DNA from: Streptomyces sp. SID12501
Lineage (GTDB): Bacteria > Actinomycetota > Actinomycetes > Streptomycetales > Streptomycetaceae
NCBI RefSeq assembly: GCF_010550245.1
Contig: NZ_JAAGLU010000035.1
Span: 1-64,000, forward strand
Reading direction: 5' to 3'
Length of the DNA stretch: 64,000 nt
The translations under genes were made by a program, and so were the position numbers. Every line of letters begins with the position of its first letter. Within the stretch, counting starts at the first letter, position 1. The notes under the pieces are model-generated. The model had not been told where the DNA came from and made no database searches. It saw nothing but the letters and a program-made list of their open reading frames with translations. This document shows positions 34,553 through 43,245 of this stretch, in pieces.

Positions 34553-35311
34553 ATGACCACCAAGGCCCAGAAGAGCGACGACGGCAAAGTGCGCGGGCGG
34601 TACATGCTGAAGCTGTCCGGAGAGGCCTTCTCCGGTGGCGGGGGCCTGGGCGTCGACCCCGACGTGGTGCACAAGATTGCCCGTGAGATCGCGGCCGTCG
34701 TGCGCGACGGCTCCCAGATCGCCGTCGTCCTCGGCGGCGGCAACTTCTTTCGCGGAGCGGAACTCCAGCAGCGCGGCATGGACCGGGCCCGCTCGGACTA
34801 CATGGGCATGCTCGGCACCGTCATGAACTGCCTCGCGCTCCAGGACTTCCTGGAGAAGGAGGGCATCGACAGCAGGGTCCAGACCGCCATCACCATGGGC
34901 CAGGTCGCCGAACCGTACATCCCGCTGCGTGCCGTACGACACCTGGAGAAGGGCCGTGTGGTCATCTTCGGTGCCGGTATGGGCATGCCGTACTTCTCCA
35001 CCGACACGACCGCCGCACAGCGCGCCCTGGAGATCGACGCCGAGGCGCTGCTGATGGGCAAGAACGGCGTGGACGGGGTCTACGACTCCGACCCGAAGAC
35101 CAACCCCGAGGCCGTCAAGTTCGACTCGCTCGGCTACGGCGAGGTCATCACCCGGGACCTCAAGGTCGCCGACATGACCGCGATCACGCTGTGCCGTGAC
35201 AACAAGCTCCCGATCCTCGTCTTCGAGCTTCTGACCGAGGGCAATATCGCGCGGGCCGTCAGGGGTGAGAAGATCGGCACACTCGTCGGTGAACAGGGCA
35301 GCCGGGACTGA
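34553..35311 (+). CDS. pyrH: UMP kinase PyrH
   Basis: Amino-acid-kinase-fold UMP kinase, 252 aa, making UDP. Seen: YMLKLSGEAFSGGG, VVLGGGNFFRGAELQ, MGQVAEPYIPLRA, VIFGAGMGMPYFSTDTTAAQ. ATG 34553 with an AG-rich tract upstream gives the family N-terminus; a GTG 45 bases upstream would add unrelated residues. The 203-base gap before it contains CTATAGG near 34389, a possible promoter element. It leads pyrH-frr-cdsA. Confidence 0.96.
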   Translation: MTTKAQKSDDGKVRGRYMLKLSGEAFSGGGGLGVDPDVVHKIAREIAAVVRDGSQIAVVLGGGNFFRGAELQQRGMDRARSDYMGMLGTVMNCLALQDFLEKEGIDSRVQTAITMGQVAEPYIPLRAVRHLEKGRVVIFGAGMGMPYFSTDTTAAQRALEIDAEALLMGKNGVDGVYDSDPKTNPEAVKFDSLGYGEVITRDLKVADMTAITLCRDNKLPILVFELLTEGNIARAVRGEKIGTLVGEQGSRD

Positions 35312-35460
35312 CCGGGGATCAGCCCTGCCCGGGGACGGACCCTGAGCGGGGGATGGACAATGTCCTGCCGGTCGGGAACCGTGCAGGAAGAAGACGCGAC
35401 GCAGCCGGCCGCGGACCGCGAAGAGCAGCCGGGCCTACTCAAGACACGCAGGAGCAAGTG

Positions 35461-36018
35461 GTGATCGAAGAGACCCTCCTCGAGGCCGAGGAGAAGATGG
35501 AGAAGGCCGTCGTGGTCGCCAAGGAGGACTTCGCCGCGATCCGAACAGGTCGTGCGCACCCGGCGATGTTCAACAAGATCGTGGCCGACTACTACGGCGC
35601 GCTGACGCCGATCAACCAGCTGGCCTCGTTCTCCGTACCCGAACCGCGGATGGCCGTGGTGACCCCGTTCGACAAGAGCGCGCTGCGCAACATCGAGCAG
35701 GCGATCCGCGACTCCGACCTCGGCGTCAACCCGAGCAACGACGGAAACATCATCCGCGTGGTGTTCCCCGAGCTCACCCAGGAACGCCGCAAGGACTACA
35801 TCAAGGTGGCCCGGACCAAGGCCGAGGACTCCAAGATCTCGATCAGGGCCATCCGCCGCAAGGCCAAGGACTCCATCGACAAGTTCGTCAAGGACGGCGA
35901 TGTCGGCGAGGACGAGGGCCGTCGCGCGGAGAAGGAGCTCGACGACACCACCGCGAAGTACGTCGCGCAGGTGGACGAGCTTCTCAAGCACAAGGAAGCG
36001 GAGCTTCTCGAAGTCTGA
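35461..36018 (+). CDS. frr: Ribosome recycling factor
   Basis: 185 aa, the universal length; splits post-termination ribosomes with EF-G. Seen: EEKMEKAVVVAKEDFAAIRT, RAHPAMFNKI, VTPFDKSALRNIEQAIRDSD. GTG 35461 has AGGAG six bases upstream; GTG 35458 is too close. The stop overlaps cdsA (TGATG). Confidence 0.97.
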   Translation: MIEETLLEAEEKMEKAVVVAKEDFAAIRTGRAHPAMFNKIVADYYGALTPINQLASFSVPEPRMAVVTPFDKSALRNIEQAIRDSDLGVNPSNDGNIIRVVFPELTQERRKDYIKVARTKAEDSKISIRAIRRKAKDSIDKFVKDGDVGEDEGRRAEKELDDTTAKYVAQVDELLKHKEAELLEV

Positions 36019-37145
36019 TGAACGACTCTTCCTGGGGGTCGCCGCCCCACGCCGGGTACTGGGGGCCGTCCGACGGAGGGCCTGTCCAGGGGGCTGCCCC
36101 GGCGGGTCCCGCGTACGATGCGCACCGCGCGCAGCAGACTCGCCCCATGCCCATCGTGCCCGACGTACCCGCACATGGCGGACACCAGGATGACGACCGG
36201 GGGGCCGCTCGGCCGGGCGGCCCCTTGTTCCGCGACGAGATGCCGCAGGCGCAGCCCTACGGGACGGTGCCGCAGAAGCCGGATTCCATGCCCACGCCCG
36301 ACGACGCCCAACAGCCCGCCCCCGTCCCGCAGAAGAAGACCGCGGGCCGGGATCTCGGCGCGGCCATAGGGGTCGGTGTCGGGCTCGGTGCGGTGATCAT
36401 CGCGTCGTTGTTCGTCGTCAAGGCCGCCTTCGTCGGCGTGATAGCGGTCGCCGTCGTGGTCGGCCTGTGGGAACTGACGTCCCGGCTCCAGGAACGCAAG
36501 GGCATCAGGGCACCGCTGGTGCCGCTCGCGCTCGGCGGGGCCGCGATGGTCGTCTCCGGATACGTCCGGGGTCCCGAGGGCGCGTGGGTCGCGATGGCGC
36601 TCACCGCGCTGGCGGTCCTGGTCTGGCGTATGACGGAACCCCCGGAGGGTTACCTCAAGGACGTCACGGCAGGCGTCTTCGCGGCCTTCTACGTCCCGTT
36701 CCTGGCCACGTTCGTCGCGATGATGCTCACCGCCGACGACGGTGCGCAGCGCGTCATGACGTTCCTGCTCCTGACCGTCGTCAGCGACACCGGCGCGTAC
36801 GCGATCGGCTGGCGCTTCGGCAAGCACAAGCTCGCCCCGCGCATCAGCCCCGGCAAGACCCGTGAGGGCCTGTTCGGCGCTGTCGGGTTCGCGATGGTGG
36901 CGGGCGCGCTGCTGATGGAGTTCGCGATCGACGACGGCACCTGGTGGCAGGGACTGGTGCTGGGCCTGGCGGTCGCGGTCAGCGCCACGCTCGGTGATCT
37001 CGGCGAGTCCATGATCAAGCGCGACCTGGGCATCAAGGACATGGGCACGCTGCTGCCGGGGCACGGCGGCATCATGGACCGGCTGGACTCGCTGCTTCCC
37101 ACGGCTCCTGTGGTGTGGTTGCTGTTCGTTGCCTTCGTAGGCTGA
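36018..37145 (+). CDS. cdsA: Phosphatidate cytidylyltransferase
   Basis: Integral membrane enzyme, 375 aa, making CDP-diacylglycerol from phosphatidate and CTP. A Pro/Gly-rich hydrophilic N-terminus (about 1-110) precedes six or more membrane helices; the signature is IKRDLGIKDMGTLLPGHGG followed by IMDRLDSLL. Coupled to frr. Confidence 0.95.
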   Translation: MNDSSWGSPPHAGYWGPSDGGPVQGAAPAGPAYDAHRAQQTRPMPIVPDVPAHGGHQDDDRGAARPGGPLFRDEMPQAQPYGTVPQKPDSMPTPDDAQQPAPVPQKKTAGRDLGAAIGVGVGLGAVIIASLFVVKAAFVGVIAVAVVVGLWELTSRLQERKGIRAPLVPLALGGAAMVVSGYVRGPEGAWVAMALTALAVLVWRMTEPPEGYLKDVTAGVFAAFYVPFLATFVAMMLTADDGAQRVMTFLLLTVVSDTGAYAIGWRFGKHKLAPRISPGKTREGLFGAVGFAMVAGALLMEFAIDDGTWWQGLVLGLAVAVSATLGDLGESMIKRDLGIKDMGTLLPGHGGIMDRLDSLLPTAPVVWLLFVAFVG

Positions 37146-37200
37146 GGGCGGTCGGAATGTTCCAGTACGGTCCGGGTTTCCTTTGAAACACCTACGTCAG

Positions 37201-37249
37201 CCTGAAACCACCCCTTTCGAACCTAAGATCGACTTCAGTGCGGTCGATC
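37201..37249 (+). promoter_or_regulatory. Promoter with overlapping perfect inverted repeat
   Basis: TAAGAT (37224-37229) is a good -10, with CCTGAA (37201-37206) 17 bases upstream. GATCGAC-N9-GTCGATC (37227-37249) overlaps the -10 and the expected transcription start, as an operator would. Confidence 0.5.
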
Positions 37250-37270
37250 TGTCCGGAAGGGGTGGCGTGC

Positions 37271-37942
37271 ATGTGGGGACGTAGTCGTGCCAGACGCCAG
37301 CGGCAGGCCGAGGGGCTGGCAGCTGTCGCCGGTCCCGTCGAGGCGGCCGACGCGGCTCATCAGGCCCTGCTGGAGCTGCGACGGGCGGTAAGGGGCGAGC
37401 TGGCGCGGATCGAAGCGCTGCTCGATCAGGGCGACGGACTGCCCTCGGACACCATCCGCGAGCAGACGAACGGGGCGGTGAGTGTCTTCGCCGACCTGGA
37501 CGGCGTGTCCCAGTACTACGACGAGATCCGTACCGGAGCCGTCGAGGCCGCCGAGCACGGCGTCGAGGCGGCCGAGCCCTGGCTGGCGGCGCTCGGCGAG
37601 CAGGTCAGGTCGATGACCGAGCTGGGGGAGACCTTCTCCGGAGTCGGCGAGTCCCTGGCTTATCTCCGCGAGCGCACCGAACGGCTGCGCGCCGGCCTGG
37701 TCCCGCTGCGCCAGGGGGCCCACGCGGCCCTGCGCGCCGCCCAGGACGAGCTGGCCGCCGCCCAGGGCGCCGACGGCTGGCACGCCTGGCGGACGGACCT
37801 CACCGCCCTGGGCGACCAGCTGACCGCACTGGACGAGGGCCGCGTCACACCGACGGCCCGCCGCAAGGTCAGCGACCACTACCGTGAGCTGGAGCGGGAG
37901 GTGACGCAGCTCCGGGGGGTGATGGCTGCGGCGCCTCGGTGA
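37271..37942 (+). CDS. Uncharacterised helical protein
   Basis: 223 aa, no recognised domain; almost entirely helical with heptad-like Leu/Ala spacing (for example LRAAQDELAAAQGADGW), probably a cytoplasmic coiled-coil protein. ATG 37271 follows GGAAGGGG; GTG 37262 is an alternative. It is a single gene between cdsA and rlmN, apparently under an operator-like inverted repeat. Confidence 0.7.
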   Translation: MWGRSRARRQRQAEGLAAVAGPVEAADAAHQALLELRRAVRGELARIEALLDQGDGLPSDTIREQTNGAVSVFADLDGVSQYYDEIRTGAVEAAEHGVEAAEPWLAALGEQVRSMTELGETFSGVGESLAYLRERTERLRAGLVPLRQGAHAALRAAQDELAAAQGADGWHAWRTDLTALGDQLTALDEGRVTPTARRKVSDHYRELEREVTQLRGVMAAAPR

Positions 37943-37989
37943 GTACGTACAGCACGCGCTGAGCTGGGGTTTTCCATCTGTTCCGGATG

Positions 37990-37998
37990 TTGTCCACA
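37990..37998 (+). promoter_or_regulatory. DnaA box upstream of rlmN
   Basis: TTGTCCACA, identical to the preferred Streptomyces DnaA box, 38 bases before ATG 38037. A single box; significance unproven. Confidence 0.45.
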
Positions 37999-38036
37999 GG
38001 GCGGCGAGGGGCTGTCCGGATGTCTGCGACACTGGT

Positions 38037-39149
38037 ATGGCCATGCCTAAGCCCGGAGAACTCACATTCGTCGCCCCGCGCGGAGCTCAGAAGCCGCCGC
38101 GGCATCTTGCCGATCTCACGCCCGCCGAGCGTAAAGAGGCCGTTGCCGCGGTCGGTGAGAAGCCGTTTCGTGCCAAGCAGCTCTCGCAGCACTACTTCGC
38201 GCGGTTCGCGCACGACCCTGCCGAGTGGACGGACATCCCGGCCGCCTCGCGCGGCAAGCTCCAGGAAGCGCTGCTTCCCGAGCTGATGACGGTCGTCCGC
38301 CATCTGTCGACCGACCAGGACACCACCCGTAAGACACTCTGGCGGATGGTCGACGGGACGCTCGTCGAGTCGGTGCTCATGCGGTACCCGGACCGGGTCA
38401 CCATGTGCATCAGTTCGCAGGCGGGGTGCGGGATGAACTGCCCGTTCTGCGCGACCGGGCAGGCCGGGCTGGACCGGAATCTGTCCACCGCAGAGATCGT
38501 GCACCAGATCGTGGACGGGATGCGCGCTCTTCGGGACGGGGAGATCCCCGGTGGTCCCGCGCGGCTCTCCAACATCGTCTTCATGGGGATGGGTGAGCCG
38601 CTCGCCAACTACAAGCGTGTCGTCGGTGCCATCCGTGCCCTGACCGACCCCGCGCCGGACGGCATGGGGCTGTCGCAGCGCGGGATCACCGTCTCGACCG
38701 TCGGGCTGGTGCCGGCCATCAACCGGTTCTCCGACGAGGGTTTCAAGTGCCGGCTCGCCATCTCCCTGCACGCCCCCGACGACGAGCTGCGCGACACTCT
38801 CGTCCCCGTCAACACGCGGTGGAGGGTCCGGGAGGTCCTCGACGCCGGGTGGGAGTACGCGGCCAAGTCGGGACGTCGGCTGTCCATCGAGTACGCGCTG
38901 ATCCGGGACATCAACGACCAGGCCTGGCGCGGTGACCGCCTCGGGCGGCTGCTCAGGGGCAAGCCTGTGCACGTCAACCTGATCCCGCTGAACCCGACTC
39001 CGGGGTCCAAGTGGACCGCCTCGCGGCCCGAGGACGAGAAGGTGTTCGTCGAGGCCATCGCCGCGCACGGAGTGCCCGTCACCGTTCGGGACACCCGGGG
39101 GCAGGAGATCGACGGGGCGTGCGGGCAGCTGGCGGCCACCGAGCGGTAG
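38037..39149 (+). CDS. rlmN: Dual-specificity rRNA/tRNA methyltransferase RlmN
   Basis: Radical-SAM enzyme, 370 aa, methylating C2 of A2503 in 23S rRNA and A37 in tRNA. Seen: the 4Fe-4S triad CGMNCPFC (Cys131, 135, 138), FMGMGEPLANY, GITVSTVGLVPAI, and C-terminal GACGQL carrying the cysteine that resolves the intermediate. No RBS is clear; GACACT (38028-38033) lies three bases before ATG 38037 and nine before ATG 38043, so either may start a leaderless message. Confidence 0.95.
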   Translation: MAMPKPGELTFVAPRGAQKPPRHLADLTPAERKEAVAAVGEKPFRAKQLSQHYFARFAHDPAEWTDIPAASRGKLQEALLPELMTVVRHLSTDQDTTRKTLWRMVDGTLVESVLMRYPDRVTMCISSQAGCGMNCPFCATGQAGLDRNLSTAEIVHQIVDGMRALRDGEIPGGPARLSNIVFMGMGEPLANYKRVVGAIRALTDPAPDGMGLSQRGITVSTVGLVPAINRFSDEGFKCRLAISLHAPDDELRDTLVPVNTRWRVREVLDAGWEYAAKSGRRLSIEYALIRDINDQAWRGDRLGRLLRGKPVHVNLIPLNPTPGSKWTASRPEDEKVFVEAIAAHGVPVTVRDTRGQEIDGACGQLAATER

Positions 39150-39182
39150 GCTTACGCCGTACCTACATATCTTCATATTCCG

Positions 39183-39265
39183 ACAGGGGAGCGCCACAGC
39201 GCTGAGAGTGCGGGACAGACCGCAGACCCTCTGAACCTCGCCCAGGTCATTCTGGGTAGGAAGTT
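39183..39265 (+). ncRNA. TPP (thi-box) riboswitch
   Basis: Conserved thi-box elements in order: GGGGAGC (from 39187), GCTGAGAGTG (39201-39210), ACCCTCTGAACCT (39226-39238), CAGGTCATTCTGGGTAGG. These form the thiamine pyrophosphate aptamer. It precedes thiBPQ, so TPP would shut off thiamine uptake. Confidence 0.96.
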
Positions 39266-39287
39266 CGGTCATCACTCAAGCTGTTGC

Positions 39288-39353
39288 GCCCTGCCCGGAA
39301 CCCTTCACGGGGTCCCGGGCAGGGCCGCGTCTCTTCCTGGTCATCCCAGGAGG
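39288..39353 (+). promoter_or_regulatory. Riboswitch expression platform: terminator and SD-sequestering hairpin
   Basis: GCCCTGCCCGG (39288-39298) pairs with CCGGGCAGGGC (39315-39325), with ACCC/GGGT inside: a strong terminator. Directly after, CTTCCTGG (39333-39340) pairs with CCAGGAGG (39346-39353) around TCATC, burying the AGGAGG that serves GTG 39362. Control may thus be at both transcription and translation. Confidence 0.7.
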
Positions 39354-39361
39354 AAGCATTC

Positions 39362-40480
39362 GTGAGCAGTACCAGGAAGTTGAGCAGTACCGGGAAGTTG
39401 AGCGGTACCAGGAAGTCGCTGGCACTCGCCGTCGGGCTCGGGCTTGTCACGTTGTCCGCGTGCGGGTCGGAGGACGGCGGCAGCGGTTCGGCGGCCGGCT
39501 CCAAGACCGTCACCCTCGTCAGCCATGACTCGTGGGCCGTGTCGAAGAGCGTCCTCGCCGCCTTCGAGAAGCAGTCCGGGTACACCGTCAGGGTCCTCAA
39601 GGACGGCGACGCCGGCCAGGCCGTCAACAAGGCGATCCTCACCAAGGACAACCCGCAGGGCGATGTCTTCTTCGGCGTCGACAACACCCTGCTCTCCCGC
39701 GCGCTCGACAACGGGCTCTTCCAGCCGTACGAGGTGAAGGACGCCGCCGCGATCCTGCCCGCGTACCGGACCGACGAGGCCGAGCACCGGGTCACTCCGA
39801 TCGACACCGGCGACATCTGCGTCAACTACGACAAGGCCTGGTTCAGCGAGCACAAGCTGACCCCGCCCGAGTCCTTCGACGACCTGATCAAGCCCGCCTA
39901 CAAGGATCTCCTCGTCACGGAGAACGCCTCCACCTCCTCGCCCGGACTCGGGTTCCTGCTCGGGAGCGCCGCCAAGTACGGCGACGACGGGTGGGCCGCG
40001 TACTGGACGAAGCTCAAGTCGAACGGCGTGAAGGTCGTCGACGGCTGGGAGCAGGCGTACAACGAGGAGTTCTCCGGGTCGGCCGGCGGCAAGAAGGCCA
40101 AGGCGGACCGGCCGCTCGTCGTCTCGTACGCCTCCTCGCCGCCCGCCGAGGTGATCTTCGCCGACCCGAAGCCGACCACCGCTCCCACCGGCGTCGCGAC
40201 CGGCACCTGCTTCCGGCAGATCGAGTACGCCGGGCTGCTCAGCAACGCCGGCAACAGCGAGGGCGGCAAGGCGCTGCTCGACTTCCTCGTCGGCAAGTCC
40301 TTCCAGGAGGACATGCCGCTCAACATGTTCGTGTATCCCGTGCGGGAGGGTGCCAAGGTGCCCGCCGAGTTCACGGAGTTCGGGCCGCAGGCCAAGGACC
40401 CCGAGACCATGGACCCCGCGAAGATCGCCGAACACCGTGACCAGTGGGTCAAGTCGTGGACATCGCTCGTACTGAAGTAG
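39362..40480 (+). CDS. thiB: Thiamine ABC transporter substrate-binding lipoprotein
   Basis: 372 aa periplasmic-type binding lipoprotein for thiamine. Signal region with lipobox LSAC (Cys34), then VTLVSHDSWAVSKSVLAAFE and ITPIDTGDICVNYD-type sequence of the thiamine-binding family. GTG 39362 follows AGGAGGAAG. The first residues are encoded by three 18-base direct repeats (39364-39417), giving a 6-residue repeat. It is first gene of a thiBPQ operon under a TPP riboswitch; its stop lies in a 9-base tandem repeat shared with thiP. Confidence 0.93.
   Translation: MSSTRKLSSTGKLSGTRKSLALAVGLGLVTLSACGSEDGGSGSAAGSKTVTLVSHDSWAVSKSVLAAFEKQSGYTVRVLKDGDAGQAVNKAILTKDNPQGDVFFGVDNTLLSRALDNGLFQPYEVKDAAAILPAYRTDEAEHRVTPIDTGDICVNYDKAWFSEHKLTPPESFDDLIKPAYKDLLVTENASTSSPGLGFLLGSAAKYGDDGWAAYWTKLKSNGVKVVDGWEQAYNEEFSGSAGGKKAKADRPLVVSYASSPPAEVIFADPKPTTAPTGVATGTCFRQIEYAGLLSNAGNSEGGKALLDFLVGKSFQEDMPLNMFVYPVREGAKVPAEFTEFGPQAKDPETMDPAKIAEHRDQWVKSWTSLVLK
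39364..39417 (+). repeat. Three 18-bp direct repeats in the thiB signal region
   Basis: Three adjacent copies of GAGCAGTACCAGGAAGTT with one or two changes each; encodes SSTRKL/SSTGKL/SGTRKS before the hydrophobic core. Confidence 0.9.
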
Positions 40481-42201
40481 CCGAAGTAGCCGAAGTAGCC
40501 GAAGTAGCCGAAGTAGCCGAAGTAGCCGACGTAGTCGAAACGGCCCGTGCGGTCGCTCGTGGGAAGGGTGCCGTCCTGCGCGGGGCCCTGCTCGCGCTGC
40601 CTGTCGCCTTCTTCGCGCTCTTCTTCGCCTATCCCGTCGCCGCGATCGTCGCGCGCGGCCTGCATACCGACGGGGTCTGGCGGCTGGGGCAGGTGGGGGA
40701 CGTGCTGGGGGACTCCGGCATCCGGCACGTCCTCTGGTTCACCACCTGGCAGGCGCTCGCCTCCACCGTGCTCACGCTGCTGATCGCGCTCCCCGGCGCG
40801 TATGTCTTCGCGCGCTTCGATTTCAGGGGCAAGCAGATTCTGCGGGCCGTGGTGACCGTGCCGTTCGTGCTGCCGACCGTCGTCGTCGGTACGGCGTTCC
40901 TGGCGCTGGTCGGACGCGGAGGGCTGCTCGACGAGTTGTGGGGCGTACGGCTGGACACGACGGTGTGGGCGATCCTGCTCGCGCACGTCTTCTTCAACTA
41001 TGCCGTCGTAGTGCGGACCGTCGGCGGGCTCTGGGCGCAGCTCGACCCGCGCCAGGAGGAGGCGGCGCGGGTGCTCGGCGCCTCGCGGTTCGCGGCCTGG
41101 CGGCAGGTCACCCTGCCCGCTCTCGCACCCGCCGTCGCCGCCGCCGCGCTCATGGTCTTCCTCTTCACCTTCACCTCGTTCGGCGTGGTGCAGATCCTCG
41201 GCGGACCGACCTTCGCCACCCTCGAAGTGGAGATCTACCGGCAGACCTCGGAGATCTTCGACCTCGGTACGGCCGCCGTGCTGACCATCGTCCAGTTCGT
41301 GGCGGTGGGCGCGGTCCTCGCCGTGCACGCGGGTACGGTACGGCGACGGGAGAGCGCGCTGCGGCTGGTGGCGCCGGAGACGACCGCACGTCGGCCGCGC
41401 GGCCGGGGTCAGTGGGCGCTGCTCGGCGGGGTGCTGGTGAGCATCGCAGTCCTGCTGGTGCTGCCGCTGGCCGTGCTCGTACAGCGATCGTTCGCCACAC
41501 CTGGTGGTGCCGGCCTCGGCTACTACAGGGCGCTCACCCGCGACGACTCGGGCATCTTCCTGGTGGCGCCGATCGCCGCCATCGGGAACTCGCTCCAGTA
41601 CGCCGTCGCCGCCACCGGCATCGCCGTCGTCGTCGGCTCGCTTGCCGCCGTGGCGCTCACCCGGCGCGATGCCGGACGGATCGTACGGGGATTCGACGCG
41701 CTGTTGATGCTGCCGCTCGGGGTGTCGGCGGTGACCGTGGGGTTCGGGTTCCTCATCGCGCTCGACGAGCCGCCGCTGGATCTGCGCGGCAGCTGGATCC
41801 TCGTACCGCTCGCGCAGGCGCTGGTCGGGGTGCCGTTCGTCGTGCGGACCATGCTGCCGGTGCTGCGGGCCGTGGACGGGCGGTTGCGGGAGGCGGCGGC
41901 CGTGCTCGGTGCCTCGCCCTGGCGGGTCTGGCGCGAGGTCGATCTGCCGATCGTGCGGCGGGCGTTGCTGGTCGCGGCCGGGTTCGCGTTCGCCGTGTCG
42001 CTGGGTGAGTTCGGGGCGACCGTGTTCATCGCCCGGCCCGACAATCCGACCCTGCCGGTCGCTGTGGCCCGCCTGCTGGGCCGCCCGGGTGACCTCAACT
42101 ACGGCCAGGCGATGGCCCTTTCGACGATCTTGATGCTGGTGTGCGCGGTGGCCCTGCTCGTGCTGGAGCGGCTGCGGACCGACCGGACGGGGGAGTTCTG
42201 A
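40456..42201 (+). CDS. thiP: Thiamine ABC transporter permease
   Basis: About 581 aa fused double permease of the ThiP/FbpB type, roughly twelve membrane helices, with two EAA loops: EEAARVLGASRFAAWRQVTL and REAAAVLGASPWRVWREVDL. The N-terminus is (EVA)6-7, encoded by the 9-base tandem repeat at 40474-40536. Start codon uncertain: GTG 40456 or GTG 40444, both inside thiB and without a good RBS, so translation is probably coupled to thiB. Membrane component of thiBPQ. Confidence 0.9.
   Translation: MDIARTEVAEVAEVAEVAEVAEVADVVETARAVARGKGAVLRGALLALPVAFFALFFAYPVAAIVARGLHTDGVWRLGQVGDVLGDSGIRHVLWFTTWQALASTVLTLLIALPGAYVFARFDFRGKQILRAVVTVPFVLPTVVVGTAFLALVGRGGLLDELWGVRLDTTVWAILLAHVFFNYAVVVRTVGGLWAQLDPRQEEAARVLGASRFAAWRQVTLPALAPAVAAAALMVFLFTFTSFGVVQILGGPTFATLEVEIYRQTSEIFDLGTAAVLTIVQFVAVGAVLAVHAGTVRRRESALRLVAPETTARRPRGRGQWALLGGVLVSIAVLLVLPLAVLVQRSFATPGGAGLGYYRALTRDDSGIFLVAPIAAIGNSLQYAVAATGIAVVVGSLAAVALTRRDAGRIVRGFDALLMLPLGVSAVTVGFGFLIALDEPPLDLRGSWILVPLAQALVGVPFVVRTMLPVLRAVDGRLREAAAVLGASPWRVWREVDLPIVRRALLVAAGFAFAVSLGEFGATVFIARPDNPTLPVAVARLLGRPGDLNYGQAMALSTILMLVCAVALLVLERLRTDRTGEF
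40474..40536 (+). repeat. 9-bp tandem repeat across the thiB/thiP junction
   Basis: Six exact copies of GAAGTAGCC (40474-40527) and a degenerate seventh (40528-40536). In the thiB frame the first copy contains the TAG stop; in the thiP frame each copy encodes Glu-Val-Ala. Confidence 0.97.
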
Positions 42202-42203
42202 CC

Positions 42204-43220
42204 ATGCTCAGTCTCGACGGGGCGACCGTACGGTTCGGGACGCGGGCCGTGCTCGACGGCGTCGGCCTCGATGTCGCCGAGCACGAGATCGTGTGCGTGC
42301 TCGGACCCAGCGGCAGCGGGAAATCGACGCTGCTGCGGGCTGTCGCCGGACTCCAGCCCCTCGACGCGGGGCGGGTGTTGCTCGACGGCCGTGACCTCGC
42401 CGGGGTGCCCGCACACAAGCGGGAGGTGGGCCTGATGTTCCAGGACCACCAGCTGTTCCCGCAGCGGGATGTTGGCGGCAACGTTGGATTCGGGTTGCGT
42501 ATGCATCACGTGTCCAAGGAGCAACAAAGCTTGCGTGTACGGGAGTTGCTGGACCTGGTCGGGCTGCCGGGCGCCGCCGGACGTGCCGTGGCCGCGCTCT
42601 CCGGCGGGGAGCAGCAGCGTGTCGCCCTCGCCCGTGCTCTCGCGCCCCGCCCCCGGCTGCTGATGCTCGACGAACCGCTCGGCCAGTTGGACCGCTCGCT
42701 GCGCGAGCGGCTCGTCGTCGAACTCCGGGAGCTCTTCGGCCGGTTGGGCACCACGGTGCTCGCCGTCACCCACGACCAGGGCGAGGCCTTCGCCCTCGCC
42801 GACCGTGTGATCGTGATGCGCGACGGCCGAATCGCCCAGTCCGGTACGCCGCTTGAGGTCTGGCAGCGCCCCGCCGACGAGTTCGTCGCACGCTTCCTCG
42901 GCTTCGACAACGTCGTCGAGGCAACGGTGAGCGGGCAGGTCGCGGACACCCCCTGGGGCAAGACGCCGGTCCCCGAGGGCACCGGACAGGGGGTGCGCAC
43001 GCTGCTCGTACGGCCCGCCGGTGTGCTTCTGGTGCCCGCTGCCGAGGGCCTGCGCTGCACGGTGGCCGCGCGTACCTTCCGGGGTACGCATGTCGCCGTA
43101 CAGCTCCAGCCCGAGGACGCGCCCCGGCTGGAGGCCGCGTGCGCGCTGCGTGAGGCGCCGGAGCCGGGGGACGAGGTCGGAGTGGCCTTCGACGCGGCCG
43201 AAATTGTCGTGCTCGGGTGA
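42204..43220 (+). CDS. thiQ: Thiamine ABC transporter ATPase
   Basis: 338 aa ABC ATPase. Walker A LGPSGSGKSTLLRAVAG (about 33-49), Q-loop MFQDHQLFPQRDV, signature LSGGEQQRVALARAL, Walker B RLLMLDEPLGQLD, H-loop AVTHDQGEAF; a C-terminal regulatory/TOBE-like region (about 240-338). ATG 42204 follows GGGGGAG and lies two bases after thiP. With thiB and thiP it forms the thiamine importer. Confidence 0.92.
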   Translation: MLSLDGATVRFGTRAVLDGVGLDVAEHEIVCVLGPSGSGKSTLLRAVAGLQPLDAGRVLLDGRDLAGVPAHKREVGLMFQDHQLFPQRDVGGNVGFGLRMHHVSKEQQSLRVRELLDLVGLPGAAGRAVAALSGGEQQRVALARALAPRPRLLMLDEPLGQLDRSLRERLVVELRELFGRLGTTVLAVTHDQGEAFALADRVIVMRDGRIAQSGTPLEVWQRPADEFVARFLGFDNVVEATVSGQVADTPWGKTPVPEGTGQGVRTLLVRPAGVLLVPAAEGLRCTVAARTFRGTHVAVQLQPEDAPRLEAACALREAPEPGDEVGVAFDAAEIVVLG

Positions 43221-43245
43221 CGGGACCACCCATAGTGTGCGGGGC

